Notes: generated by a model not told the origin, from the sequence alone. DNA of 64,000 nt from Parendozoicomonas haliclonae (GCF_900174585.1 NZ_FWPT01000007.1:62001-126000), one strand, 5' to 3'. Numbered from the stretch's first letter, positions 44,769 through 53,760 are shown. Numbers and translations are program-made.

Positions 44769-46745
44769 ATGGACTTCGGTTTTTTTAACCAGCTGCTGAT
44801 TATATTTTCTGTTTCTGTCTTTGCTATCGCTCTGTTTCACCGCCTGCGTATCCCCGATACCCTTGCCTATCTGATGGTCGGCATCGCACTGGGACCAACC
44901 GCGACAGGCATTATTGATACCAGTTTCGATATCACCCTGCTGGCTGAAATCGGCGTGGTGTTCCTGCTGTTCTCCCTGGGCCTTGAGTTCTCCCTTGCCA
45001 ACGTACTGGCCATGCGCCGGATTGTGTTTGGGCTGGGCGGTCTGCAGGTGATGATCTGTACCCTGCTGATTGGTTTCTGCGGCCTGATGCTCGGCTTCTC
45101 ACCGGTCGGCACTCTGGTGATGGCAGCCGGTCTGTCGCTGTCGTCCACCGCGATCGTTTCCAAAGAGTTGACCCGTCGTAATGAGCTGCGCAGCAACCAT
45201 GGCCAGCTGGCTATTGGCACCCTGATCTTTCAGGATATCGCTGCGGTCTTCTTCCTGATCCTGATTCCGGCCATGGCGGGGATTGGCGAGAACAGCCTGG
45301 CCGTCTCCCTGCTTCTCAGTCTTGGTAAAGGCCTGGGCTTTGTCGCCTTTATGGTGCTGTTTGGTCGCTGGGTGCTGCCCCGGATGTTCCATGAGATTGC
45401 CAGCACCAAGTCAGAAGAACTGTTCGTACTCAGTGCCATTGTTGTCTGTCTGGTTGCGGCCTGGCTGACCCACCTGCTGGATCTCTCCATGGCTCTGGGC
45501 GGCTTTGTCGCTGGTATGATGCTGGGTGAAAGCCACTATCGCCACCAGATTGAAACCGATATCCGCCCATTCCGGGATATTCTGCTCGGGCTGTTCTTTG
45601 TCTCGGTCGGTCTGATGCTGAATCTGGACCTGTTCCTGGAAAACTGGTCGATGATCCTGCTCGCCAGTCTGGGTCTGATCCTGTTTAAAGCCACCATGAT
45701 TGCCATGCTGGCCTGGTTTATCCAGAACAATAAAAAGCATGCGATCCGCACTGGTATCTGTCTGGCCCAGAGTGGTGAGTTCTGTTTCGCTCTGGTAGCT
45801 CTGGCCGGCCAGTATGGCCTGCTGGAGATGAGTACCAGCTCGATGATCCTGTCGATCACTATTGTGTCCATGGCGGCCACACCGCTACTCATCCGCTACA
45901 GTGGCCCGCTGGCCAGCCGGATTACCCAGCAGAAACAGAGCAAGGAACCCAAGAAAGCCGTTGATGTGATCAGCGAACAGACCTGCGATGTTGATCGTCA
46001 TATTCTGATTCTCGGTTATGGCCGTGTGGGTCAGGTTATCAGCCGCTTCCTGAGGGAAGACAATCTGCCTTACGTGGCCATTGACGATGATCCGATCCAT
46101 GTGCGTGAAGCCAGCCGCGCCGGTGAGCCGGTGTTCTTTGGCGACTGTCGTCGTACAGAACTGCTGCAGGCTGCAGGTCTTGAGCGGGCGCGGATGGTGG
46201 TGATCTGTATCGACAGCTCCCGGGCTGCCCAGGCGGCACTGGAAGGTATTCGTTCCATCAACAAAACCATTCCGATTCTGGTCAGAACCCGGGATGACAA
46301 CAAGATGGAGCTGCTGAAACAAGGTGGCGCCACAGAGGTTGTGCCGGAAGTGCTGGAGTCCAGCCTGGTGATCGTCAGCCATGTACTGACCATGCTGGGG
46401 CAGCCGGAGTTCTCCATCCGCCAGCGTATTCAGTCTGTACGCCGGGAACGTTACGATATTCTCCACGGTTTCTTCTTTGGTCAGTCTGAAACCCTGCGCA
46501 CCCAGGAAGGTGAAGACTGTGAATTGCTGCAAGGCATCACTCTCGCTGATAAAGCCTGGGCGGTGGGTAAAACTGTTGCCGAACTGCCACTGGATGAAGC
46601 CGGCATTCATCTCAAGCGTATCACCCGGGATGGTGAAGAGCTGGATATCGACGAGCAGCTACGCCTGACCGTGGGCGATGCCCTGCTGATCAAGGGCACC
46701 CAGAAGCAGATAGAACAGGGCGAAATTCTACTGCTGCGCGGTTAA
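44769..46745 (+). CDS. CPA2 monovalent cation:proton antiporter with RCK domains (YbaL/KefB-like)
   Basis: A 658-residue transporter: about 12-13 membrane helices in residues 1-385 (LGLEFSLANVLAMRR, TLIFQDIAAVFFLILIP, ETDIRPFRDILLGLFFVSVG), a TrkA-N nucleotide-binding domain at about 415-535 (ILILGYGRVGQVISRFL, FFGDCRRTELLQAAG), and a TrkA-C domain at the end (ELPLDEAGIHLKRITRDG, LTVGDALLIKGT). This is the YbaL-like branch; without an ancillary oxidoreductase and with HELE-type loop replaced by RHQIETDIRPF, glutathione control is less likely than for the Kef at 23204. It stands alone, divergent from cobT. Confidence 0.9.
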   Translation: MDFGFFNQLLIIFSVSVFAIALFHRLRIPDTLAYLMVGIALGPTATGIIDTSFDITLLAEIGVVFLLFSLGLEFSLANVLAMRRIVFGLGGLQVMICTLLIGFCGLMLGFSPVGTLVMAAGLSLSSTAIVSKELTRRNELRSNHGQLAIGTLIFQDIAAVFFLILIPAMAGIGENSLAVSLLLSLGKGLGFVAFMVLFGRWVLPRMFHEIASTKSEELFVLSAIVVCLVAAWLTHLLDLSMALGGFVAGMMLGESHYRHQIETDIRPFRDILLGLFFVSVGLMLNLDLFLENWSMILLASLGLILFKATMIAMLAWFIQNNKKHAIRTGICLAQSGEFCFALVALAGQYGLLEMSTSSMILSITIVSMAATPLLIRYSGPLASRITQQKQSKEPKKAVDVISEQTCDVDRHILILGYGRVGQVISRFLREDNLPYVAIDDDPIHVREASRAGEPVFFGDCRRTELLQAAGLERARMVVICIDSSRAAQAALEGIRSINKTIPILVRTRDDNKMELLKQGGATEVVPEVLESSLVIVSHVLTMLGQPEFSIRQRIQSVRRERYDILHGFFFGQSETLRTQEGEDCELLQGITLADKAWAVGKTVAELPLDEAGIHLKRITRDGEELDIDEQLRLTVGDALLIKGTQKQIEQGEILLLRG

Positions 46746-46795
46746 TTTTCTTATCCCTCTGTTACCAGCCAGACCTTTTCTGTAAACACGAATGT

Positions 46796-46821
46796 CCTGC
46801 ATGGCCCTTTGGCCTTGCAGG
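46796..46821 (+). terminator. Terminator-like hairpin after the CPA2 gene
   Basis: CCTGCA-T-GGCC, loop CTTT, GGCC-T-TGCAGG: ten pairs with one mismatch, 50 bases after the stop. No T run follows, so termination is uncertain. Confidence 0.4.
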
Positions 46822-46897
46822 GCTGCCCTCCCCGTCTACCCTTTCCTCCCGCAAGACGCATGAACAACACGCAAGAATCTTATGGGAGTATGCGCCA

Positions 46898-48388
46898 ATG
46901 GCGAAGCCTTGCCTGAAATTCCTGACCGCCCTGTTCTCAGGTCTCCTGCTTACCTTTCAGGCGCTGGCCAGTGCGGTTGCCGAGCCCGAGCGAACGGCAC
47001 TGATGGTGATTTACAAGGATGGTTCCGGCAGTTTTGTCACCGAGACCAATGAAGATGGTGACCTGCTGCTGGGTATAGGGTCCGCCGACGCACCGCTTGG
47101 CAAAGTCTCACTCAATACCCCCTATAACGACAGTTATTACCGGGATGCCTCCCGCAACTATTTCCAGAATCTCGATCTTGAACTTGGCCCCCATATGGCC
47201 AACACACCGATCACCACGGACTGGACTACTAAAGGCAAAAAACATGTCCGTTCCCACCGGGAACATGTTGGCCGCATACTGCTGCCTTTTGCCGCCGCCG
47301 CAGCGGCCTTTGGCGGTATCAGTGACCCTGATCTGGATTACAAGAACGACAATCTGATCACCAACTTTGGTCACTACATGGTGATTGCCACAGTCAACAA
47401 CCTCGCCAACTATGTGGACGAATCTCTGGTTGAACTACTGGGTGAACATCACCTTGGAGGCGTCATTCCTCCGGAGTGGGCAGCCAAAGGGGCGGTGGCT
47501 CTGTTGATGCTGGGTACCGGTCAGCTGGAATCCGTGGGTGACAAGGCTCATTTGAGTGTGGGCAAATCGATTCGTTTCTTCTCCCAGTCACAGTTTATTG
47601 GCAAGGCTTCTCTGATGCTGGGCGAAGTTTCCGGTCAAGCGCTGGATCGGGTGACCAGCCTGTCTCCAGAAACCCGTAAGGTTTTAACCTCAGCGATTGG
47701 TGGTGCTGCCACAGCGACGTCCTATTACCTCACAACCGAACTGCTGGGCGGTCGTGATAGCACCATCGATCTGCACAGCAAGATCAGTAATGCCACCATT
47801 CTCGGTATTGCCAAGGCCAGCACACCGTTTATTGATGATTTCATCTCCCTCGGCACAGATGATCCGCTGCTGAAAAATATTGGCACCCATGCCCTGCTGG
47901 AGGTGGTTTCACTCTCTGCCGCCGGCGGTCTCTATGCCCTGGTCAGCCGCACACCTTCCCATAAACTGGCTGGCGGCCTCTATGCGACCAAACTGATTGC
48001 CGGAAGCTTTATGAAGCTGGCAGGTACATCAGCTGCAGAGATGGTTGGCAATAAAACCATTAACCTGATGATGGGCGAACGCAGGGACTGGACAACCACG
48101 GCCACCAAGGCACTCAGCTATCTCTCCATGAGTCTGCTCGCCAACCAGATTTACAGTATCTACGGCATGCCGGTCGGAAAGAGCAATCCTCTGCTGAAAG
48201 AGGCACTGCATAAATTCCGCGATGGGGTCTATATCGCCACTATCACCAATGGTGTTACCGGCCTGATTGAAGATATTGTCCGCGGGGTTGAGCCTCCACA
48301 ACCGATTACTCTGGACCTGGATATCAAGGCTCAACGCCTGAATCCTACCGCGCAGATGCTGACACCAGCGACTGTCGTTATGGAATAA
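46898..48388 (+). CDS. Unrecognised large secreted protein with hydrophobic segments
   Basis: A 496-residue protein with a clear Sec signal peptide (LTALFSGLLLTFQALASAVA, cleavage before EPERT). A short beta-rich head follows (TALMVIYKDGSGSFVTETNEDGD), then an unusual body in which several glycine/alanine-rich hydrophobic stretches alternate with polar helices: ILLPFAAAAAAFGG near 130, GAVALLMLGTGQ near 205, SAIGGAATATSYYLT near 268, HALLEVVSLSAAGGLYAL near 330. They are too weak and spaced like a pore-forming or helical-bundle protein rather than a transporter. No catalytic motif is visible. It is monocistronic and followed by a long hairpin. I do not recognise the family. Confidence 0.75.
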   Translation: MAKPCLKFLTALFSGLLLTFQALASAVAEPERTALMVIYKDGSGSFVTETNEDGDLLLGIGSADAPLGKVSLNTPYNDSYYRDASRNYFQNLDLELGPHMANTPITTDWTTKGKKHVRSHREHVGRILLPFAAAAAAFGGISDPDLDYKNDNLITNFGHYMVIATVNNLANYVDESLVELLGEHHLGGVIPPEWAAKGAVALLMLGTGQLESVGDKAHLSVGKSIRFFSQSQFIGKASLMLGEVSGQALDRVTSLSPETRKVLTSAIGGAATATSYYLTTELLGGRDSTIDLHSKISNATILGIAKASTPFIDDFISLGTDDPLLKNIGTHALLEVVSLSAAGGLYALVSRTPSHKLAGGLYATKLIAGSFMKLAGTSAAEMVGNKTINLMMGERRDWTTTATKALSYLSMSLLANQIYSIYGMPVGKSNPLLKEALHKFRDGVYIATITNGVTGLIEDIVRGVEPPQPITLDLDIKAQRLNPTAQMLTPATVVME

Positions 48389-48475
48389 ACGAGAGAAGGC
48401 TATGCAGAACAGGCAATACCGGGGGGAGATTGCCTGTTCTGCACTCTCGTATAGCCTGTTCAGCATTCTCATATA
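48389..48475 (+). repeat. Long hairpin with 22-base tandem repeat after the secreted-protein gene
   Basis: ACGAGAG and TGCAGAACAGGCAAT (48389-48417) pair with ATTGCCTGTTCTGCA and CTCTCGT (48429-48450), a 22-pair stem with one internal loop. The right arm is part of a 22-base unit (48432-48453) repeated once at 48454-48475 with three differences. It probably folds the mRNA end; no T run follows. Confidence 0.65.
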
Positions 48476-48570
48476 GAAAGCAGCCAAGAGAGACTGGCTA
48501 TTTTTTCGCCAACGGTGGATAGTTAGGAACAGAGGTTAAAAGACTGTTTCAGCATCATCCGGAGGTGGGT

Positions 48571-48768
48571 ATGGAAAAGCCACGCAGACAAGGTCTGTTA
48601 TCGATTATGCAAAGCACTCTGGCTGCCGCCTTTGGGGTACAAAGCAATCGCAAGCGGGAACAGGATTTTACCGAGGGAAGAGCCGATCACTTTATTATCG
48701 CCGGTATAATTTTTACCGCCGTGTTTGTTCTGGCACTTTTGCTAATCGTAAATCTTGTGATCCCGTAA
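48571..48768 (+). CDS. DUF2970 family small membrane protein
   Basis: A 65-residue protein matching DUF2970: a basic head, LLSIMQSTLAAAFGVQSNRKREQDFTEG-like core (shown here in two parts, LLSIMQSTLAAAFGVQ and NRKREQDF), then one membrane helix at about 42-63 (FIIAGIIFTAVFVLALLLIV). A strong GGAGG lies five bases before the ATG at 48571. Function unknown. The gene has its own strong terminator. Confidence 0.88.
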   Translation: MEKPRRQGLLSIMQSTLAAAFGVQSNRKREQDFTEGRADHFIIAGIIFTAVFVLALLLIVNLVIP

Positions 48769-48783
48769 CTCTCTAAACACCAT

Positions 48784-48820
48784 AAAAAAGCCGACCTGTT
48801 GGGACAGTGTCGGCTTTTTT
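48784..48820. terminator. Bidirectional terminator after the DUF2970 gene
   Basis: AAAAAAGCCGAC and GTCGGCTTTTTT form a 12-bp stem with inner partial pairing, followed by T-runs on both strands. It lies between the convergent DUF2970 gene and the small gene at 48844. Confidence 0.92.
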
Positions 48821-48843
48821 ATGTTCTTTATTCAGTGGAAGTT

Positions 48844-48990
48844 TTAGTGTCCGGATACCCAGAAAACAGCGACACCAACAGCCAGAAGAATCAGCGCCAC
48901 AGCAGAGAGTGCATCCGCACGACCATCCTGCCCATATTCTTCCTGATTACTGCGCTCCAGATCGACTTCAATATCAGACATATGCCCCAT
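48844..48990 (-). CDS. Small single-helix membrane protein (48 aa)
   Basis: A short frame reading MGHMSDIEVDLERSNQEEYG, a further charged stretch (QDGRADAL), then one membrane helix (SAVALILLAVGVAVFWV) and a stop after SGH. GGAG lies six bases before the ATG at 48990; a second in-frame ATG is at 48981. It ends 23 bases from the shared terminator at 48784-48820, consistent with a real gene. The acidic head and C-terminal anchor are typical of small regulators of membrane complexes, but no partner can be named. Confidence 0.6.
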   Translation of the reverse strand: MGHMSDIEVDLERSNQEEYGQDGRADALSAVALILLAVGVAVFWVSGH

Positions 48991-49303
48991 AACCTGCTCC
49001 ATTGATGACCGGTGAAATTATTATTTTTAGTAGACGTTCAATAAAAAGGAACACCTACAAGTTATCGCACCGTTTCAAACTGAGCAAGTTTCCTCCTTCT
49101 GGAACCTATACAAACCCAGCAAACATTACGTACTAACCGTCATTCCGATATAACCATCAAATCTCAATATATAAATAAACATTACTTTTACATATATAGA
49201 GAGGCTGATACCGTACGCTGGCCGAATAAATAAGTCGTTGCCTCAAAGGCGCTGACACAAGTGCCTGATACAAGAGCCTGATACAAGAGCCAGACAAAAA
49301 ATC
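48991..49303. other. Upstream region of the cysI-type operon
   Basis: The gap holds a very AT-rich stretch at 49160-49200, just upstream of the gene, where a promoter and a LysR/CysB-type site would be expected. I see no open frame with a ribosome-binding site and no clear palindrome. CCTGATACAAGAG is present twice in tandem near 49263-49288, a 14-15-base direct repeat beside the start codon. Confidence 0.5.
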
Positions 49304-50968
49304 ATGTACGTTTACACCGAAGTCGACCAACGCATCGTTGATGAACGCGTTGAACAGTATCGCGACCAGACCCGTCGCTATCTGGCCGGTGAGCTGACAG
49401 AGCAGGCCTTCCTTCCCCTGCGGCTCCAGAATGGCCTCTACATCCAGCGCTTTGCCCCCATGCTTCGGGTGGCCGTGCCCTACGGGATGATCAATACCGC
49501 CCAGATGCGCAAGCTGGCTTATATTGCCCGCTTCTATGACAAGGGCTACATGCACTTTACCACCCGCCAGAATGTGCAGTTCAACTGGCCGGAGCTGGAA
49601 CAGGTGCCGGACATCCTTGCCGAGCTGGCCACGGTCCAGATGCATGCCATCCAGACCAGCGGTGCCTGTATCCGTAATACCACCACCGATCCGTTTGCCG
49701 GCGTTCTGCCCGGTGAGGTCGAAGACCCGCGCCCCTGGTGCGAGATTATCCGTCAGTGGTCAACCCTGCATCCGGAATTCGCCTTCCTGCCACGGAAGTT
49801 CAAAATTGCTGTGACGGCTGACCCGGAACAGGATCGTGCTGCCGTTCAGCTGCACGATATCGGTATTCAGATTGTTCGTAATGCTGACGGCAAAACCGGC
49901 TTTAAAGTGCTGGTCGGCGGAGGCCTTGGCCGAACTCCGGTGATTGGCACGACAATCGTTGAGTTCCTGCCCTGGCAGCATCTGCTGACTTATCTGGATG
50001 CCATTCTGCGGGTTTATAACCGCTATGGTCGTCGGGATAACAAGTACAAGGCTCGCATCAAGATTCTGGTGAAAGCCATGGGTATTGAAGCCTTCCGCGA
50101 GAAGGTTGAACACGAGTGGGCATTTACCAAAGACGGTCCGGCAACGCTGACAGAAGCGGAGTTCAAAAGGGTTCAGGCGCATTTCACCCGTCCTGCTTAC
50201 CAGACACTAACGGAACAACCAGCCGAACTTACCACTGCTCTGGAAACCAATGCCGACTTCCAAGCCTGGTACCAGCGTAATGTGATGCGGCATCAGGAAG
50301 CGGGTTATGCTGCAGCGATCATCACTCTGAAGAATACCGGCGCAGCGCCTGGTGATATCAGCGCCACCCAGATGGATAATCTGGCCCGCTTGGCAGATCA
50401 CTACAGCTTTGGCGAAATCCGCTCAACCCACGAGCAGAATCTGGTATTGGCGGATGTTCGTCAGGATCAGCTGTTTGAGCTGTGGCAGCATCTGGTGGAA
50501 AACAATCTGGCCTCCCCGCACTGGGGTTTGTTGCCGGATATGATTGTCTGCCCGGGTGGCGACTTCTGTTCCCTGGCCAACGCAAAATCCCTGCCCGTTG
50601 CGGCGGCAATTCAACGTCGGTTCGATGATCTGGATTACCTGCATGACCTGGGCGATCTCAGCCTGAATATCTCAGGCTGCATGAATGCCTGTGCCCATCA
50701 TCATATTGGCAACATTGGCATTCTGGGTGTCGATAAAAAAGGCGAAGAGTTTTACCAGGTAATGCTGGGCGGCTCTGCAAGCCACGATGCTTCACTGGGC
50801 AAAATCATCGGGCCGTCCTTCAACCATGAAGCGATTCCGGAAGTGATTGCCACCATCCTGGCGACCTACGTTGAGCTGCGCGAGCCGCAGGAAAGCTTTA
50901 TTGCCACTTACCGCCGTGTTGGCCTGGCCCCGTTCAAGGAGAAAGTGTATGCCCCTAAAGCAGCCTGA
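49304..50968 (+). CDS. cysI: Assimilatory sulfite/nitrite reductase hemoprotein (CysI-like)
   Basis: A 554-residue siroheme/[4Fe-4S] enzyme that reduces sulfite to sulfide for cysteine synthesis, of the Pseudomonas-type CysI. It contains two ferredoxin-like half domains (GYMHFTTRQNVQFNW near 80-95; RSTHEQNLVLADV near 370) and the siroheme arginine/lysine strands (IRNTTTDPFAGV, LPRKFKIAV). The cluster ligands are C416 and C422 in CPGGDFC and C459 and C463 in CMNAC. The DUF934 gene overlaps its end, a pairing conserved in many proteobacteria beside cysI. A nitrite reductase role is less likely given that partner. Confidence 0.93.
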   Translation: MYVYTEVDQRIVDERVEQYRDQTRRYLAGELTEQAFLPLRLQNGLYIQRFAPMLRVAVPYGMINTAQMRKLAYIARFYDKGYMHFTTRQNVQFNWPELEQVPDILAELATVQMHAIQTSGACIRNTTTDPFAGVLPGEVEDPRPWCEIIRQWSTLHPEFAFLPRKFKIAVTADPEQDRAAVQLHDIGIQIVRNADGKTGFKVLVGGGLGRTPVIGTTIVEFLPWQHLLTYLDAILRVYNRYGRRDNKYKARIKILVKAMGIEAFREKVEHEWAFTKDGPATLTEAEFKRVQAHFTRPAYQTLTEQPAELTTALETNADFQAWYQRNVMRHQEAGYAAAIITLKNTGAAPGDISATQMDNLARLADHYSFGEIRSTHEQNLVLADVRQDQLFELWQHLVENNLASPHWGLLPDMIVCPGGDFCSLANAKSLPVAAAIQRRFDDLDYLHDLGDLSLNISGCMNACAHHHIGNIGILGVDKKGEEFYQVMLGGSASHDASLGKIIGPSFNHEAIPEVIATILATYVELREPQESFIATYRRVGLAPFKEKVYAPKAA

Positions 50969-51338
50969 ACTACTGGCCTCCGATGATGCGGCGATTAACA
51001 ACAGCCAGATATTGGTTCTGGAAACCGATACCGAACTGGAGGCCATAACGGCTACCGACAGTGTGGACGTTATCGCTATCCGCTTTGAAGCATTCACCGA
51101 TGGTCGCGGCTTCTCGCTGGCACGCATGCTGCGGGAACAGAGAAACTTTCAGGGTACATTGCGTGCCATGGGCGACTTCCTGCCGGACCAGATGCACTAT
51201 CTGGCTCGCTGCGGTTTCGACAGCTTTGTTCTGCCTGAAGGGACGCACCCTGAGACAGCAACAGCCTGCCTGAATGCTTTCACTGAAGCCTACCAGACCA
51301 GCGTTGAACGTCCTGAACCACTGTTCAGAAGACAGTAA
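50949..51338 (+). CDS. DUF934 family protein, sulfur assimilation partner
   Basis: A 129-residue protein of DUF934, which is nearly always encoded next to cysI or cysH. The core VDVIAIRFEAFTDGRGFSLARMLRE at about 38-62 and ALGDFL-like RAMGDFLPDQMHYLARCGFDSF at about 71-92 are typical. It overlaps cysI by 20 bases, so it is translated with it. Its role in sulfite reduction is not settled. A strong terminator follows. Confidence 0.9.
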   Translation: MPLKQPELLASDDAAINNSQILVLETDTELEAITATDSVDVIAIRFEAFTDGRGFSLARMLREQRNFQGTLRAMGDFLPDQMHYLARCGFDSFVLPEGTHPETATACLNAFTEAYQTSVERPEPLFRRQ

Positions 51339-51343
51339 CGCCA

Positions 51344-51393
51344 TTGCTGTCGCAAGTCAGAAAATCTTGCGACAGCAAACCCTACCTTTTTTT
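51344..51393 (+). terminator. Terminator of the cysI-DUF934 operon
   Basis: TTGCTGTCGCAAG and CTTGCGACAGCAA form a perfect 13-bp stem with a 9-base loop, and a T7 run follows eight bases later. Confidence 0.8.
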
Positions 51394-51440
51394 GTATGTA
51401 TAAACCGATATACTGAATCAAGTCTGTCAGCGGTGGGCTT

Positions 51441-52610
51441 ATGGATTCAGGATCCCTGTTTTACTCTTTCTTTCTGATTTTTACCGGTGCCGCCCTGCTG
51501 GCCACCGTTGCCCTGGCAACCCGCCAGCCCCTGATCGTTGCCTATATCGTTCTGGGCGGCATCTTTGGCCCTTCAGGGCTGGCGATGATTACCGATACCG
51601 GCCTGCTCACCGATATTGCCCATGCCGGCATTCTGTTTCTGCTGTTTCTTCTGGGGCTGGATATGCAGCCCAGCCACCTTCTGCATATGCTCCGCAAAAC
51701 CGCCATTGTCGGGCTGCTGAGCTCCGTGATTTTTGCCGTGATGGGTTATGGCTGCGCCAAAGCCTTTGGCTTCAACGATACTGAAAGTCTGGTGATTGGT
51801 GGTGCCGTGATGTTTTCCAGCACCATTATTGGCATCAAACTGCTTCCCACTACGGTACTGCACCACAAGCACACCGGTGAGCTTTTGGTCAGCCTGTTGC
51901 TGCTGCAGGATCTGCTCGCCATCCTGATGCTGCTGGTGCTCTACAACAGCAAGGATCTGGCTAATGGCTATCTACCACTGTTAGGTACGCTCGCCATGCT
52001 GCCGATTCTGGTATTGAGTGCGTGGCTGAGTGTTCGCTACATCCTGCTGCCATTGATGGCTCGCTACGATCGCTTTCACGAATATATGTTTCTGCTGGCA
52101 ATCGGCTGGTGTCTGGGTTTGAGCGAGCTGGCCCACAGTCTCGGACTCTCGGCCGAGATCGGTGCTTTTGTCGCCGGCGTCACCATTGCGACCAGTCCGA
52201 TCTCGCAATTTATTGCCATTAACCTCAAACCGTTGCGGGACTTCTTTCTGATTTTGTTCTTCTTCTCGGTCGGTGCCAGCTTCAATCTCAACCTACTGTC
52301 TGCAGTCATCGTTCCGGGAGCGGTATTGGCACTGCTTTGCCTGATTGTGAAACCACCAGTGTTCTGGTTCTTCCTGCGAGGCGTGAGTGAAAAGAAGAAA
52401 ACAGCCTGGGAGGTGGGTGTTCGCCTGGGACAGAACAGTGAATTTGCTCTGTTGATTGCCACTGTTGCGACGGCACAGGGGCTGATTGATGTGGAAGCCT
52501 CCCACGTAATTCAGGCAGCAGCCATTCTGACTCTGCTGCTGTCATCCTATATCGTGGTGTTTAATTATGAATCCCCGATTGCGGTATCGGATCGCTTGCG
52601 GCGGGATTAG
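51441..52610 (+). CDS. CPA2 cation:proton antiporter, membrane domain only
   Basis: A 389-residue transporter with about 12 membrane helices and no cytoplasmic RCK/TrkA domain. CPA2 landmarks include GILFLLFLLGLDMQPSHLL, VSLLLLQDLLAILMLLVL (the usual FQD replaced by LQD), GAFVAGVTIA and LKPLRDFFLILFFFSVGASF. A GQNSEFALLIA segment near 335 matches the CPA2 GEF/SEF signature. It may exchange Na+ or K+ for protons; the ion cannot be read from sequence. It stands alone and ends before a hairpin shared with sohB. Confidence 0.88.
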   Translation: MDSGSLFYSFFLIFTGAALLATVALATRQPLIVAYIVLGGIFGPSGLAMITDTGLLTDIAHAGILFLLFLLGLDMQPSHLLHMLRKTAIVGLLSSVIFAVMGYGCAKAFGFNDTESLVIGGAVMFSSTIIGIKLLPTTVLHHKHTGELLVSLLLLQDLLAILMLLVLYNSKDLANGYLPLLGTLAMLPILVLSAWLSVRYILLPLMARYDRFHEYMFLLAIGWCLGLSELAHSLGLSAEIGAFVAGVTIATSPISQFIAINLKPLRDFFLILFFFSVGASFNLNLLSAVIVPGAVLALLCLIVKPPVFWFFLRGVSEKKKTAWEVGVRLGQNSEFALLIATVATAQGLIDVEASHVIQAAAILTLLLSSYIVVFNYESPIAVSDRLRRD

Positions 52611-52620
52611 ATGTCTAACA

Positions 52621-52652
52621 TAACGAGTGCCGAGAAATCCCGGCACTCGTTA
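52621..52652. terminator. Hairpin between the antiporter gene and sohB
   Basis: TAACGAGTGCCG and CGGCACTCGTTA are perfect 12-base complements with an 8-base loop, between convergent genes. T-tracts are poor on both sides. Confidence 0.65.
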
Positions 52653-52707
52653 CTATCGCTTATATAGCCACTTACATAGCTATTTATATTGCTGCTTGCA
52701 TTGCTAC

Positions 52708-53760
52708 TTAACTGGGAAAACGTGCACTCTGCAGTTTTTCCCAAACCGCATTCATCGCACCACCGGCTGCCTGCTCGGCGCTGACACCCAGCTTCTGGGG
52801 CAGAGACTTCTTCTCCGCCCAGTTCACCAGGAATACCTTCTGGTCACGCTCAAAGCATTCGCACAGGTAGGCATCACTGGTTTTCAGTTCATCCACCAAT
52901 TTCTTGGCCATGGCCTCGGAGCCATACCAGATCTCACCAGTAGAGATCTGCTCCACATCCACCACCGGACGTGCCCGCACCACAAAATCCTTGAACAGTT
53001 CGTGGGTGCGTTCCAGGTCTTCAATAAATTTCTGCCGCCCCTTTTCGGTGTTTTCACCCATCACCGTCAGCGTACGCTTGAACTCACCGGCGGTATGCAG
53101 TTCCACATCAATATCATGCTTCTTGAGCAGACGATGAATATTTGGCAGCTGCGCCATCACGCCCACAGAACCGATAATGGCAAACGGAGCCGCCACCAGT
53201 TTATCTGCCAGACAGGCCATCATATAACCGCCACTGGCCGCCACCTTATCAACAGCGATTGTCAGCGGGATGCCCTTGTCGCGAATACGTTGCAACTGGG
53301 AGGACGCCAGTCCATAGGAGTGCACCATACCCCCGGCACTTTCCAGACGCACCAGTACCTCATCCTGCTGGCGAGCCTGGCCGAGAACAGCAGTAATTTC
53401 TTCTCTTAACCGGCTAACAGCAGAGGCTCGAATATCGCCGTGGAAGTCGAGCACAAACACCCGGGGCTTGAGAGACTCCTCATCATCCGGTTGTTTCTTC
53501 TGGGCTTTCTTGCGGGCCTTTTCCGCTTTCTTCTCTTCCTTATGCTTTTTCTTCAGGGCGTCACTATCGAGCAGTTCGCCTTCCAGCGCCTTCTGGGTCT
53601 CACGATACTCCTTGCTGAGCTCGCGCACCTTGATATGCCCACGGGCTTCGCCCTTACCCTTCCCGCCAGTTGCCGCAACACCTGCGACAACCGCCAGAAT
53701 GCCACCGACAATAATGACGGCCTTGACCAGAAACAGGCCAATCTCCCATAGAAATTCCAA
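52708..53760 (-). CDS. sohB: SohB, S49-family inner-membrane protease
   Basis: A 350-residue serine protease related to SppA, facing the periplasm. One N-terminal membrane helix lies at 8-30 (GLFLVKAVIIVGGILAVVAG), then a long lysine/glutamate-rich stretch (67-97, coiled-coil-like). The protease domain from about 100 has LDFHGDIRAS, RLESAGGMVHSYG and the catalytic serine S176 in AASGGYMMA, with K228 in GEFKRTLT as the likely general base. The Ser/Lys pair and length fit SohB (349 in E. coli). It is transcribed alone, away from the SCP2-domain gene. Confidence 0.93.
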   Translation of the reverse strand: MEFLWEIGLFLVKAVIIVGGILAVVAGVAATGGKGKGEARGHIKVRELSKEYRETQKALEGELLDSDALKKKHKEEKKAEKARKKAQKKQPDDEESLKPRVFVLDFHGDIRASAVSRLREEITAVLGQARQQDEVLVRLESAGGMVHSYGLASSQLQRIRDKGIPLTIAVDKVAASGGYMMACLADKLVAAPFAIIGSVGVMAQLPNIHRLLKKHDIDVELHTAGEFKRTLTVMGENTEKGRQKFIEDLERTHELFKDFVVRARPVVDVEQISTGEIWYGSEAMAKKLVDELKTSDAYLCECFERDQKVFLVNWAEKKSLPQKLGVSAEQAAGGAMNAVWEKLQSARFPS

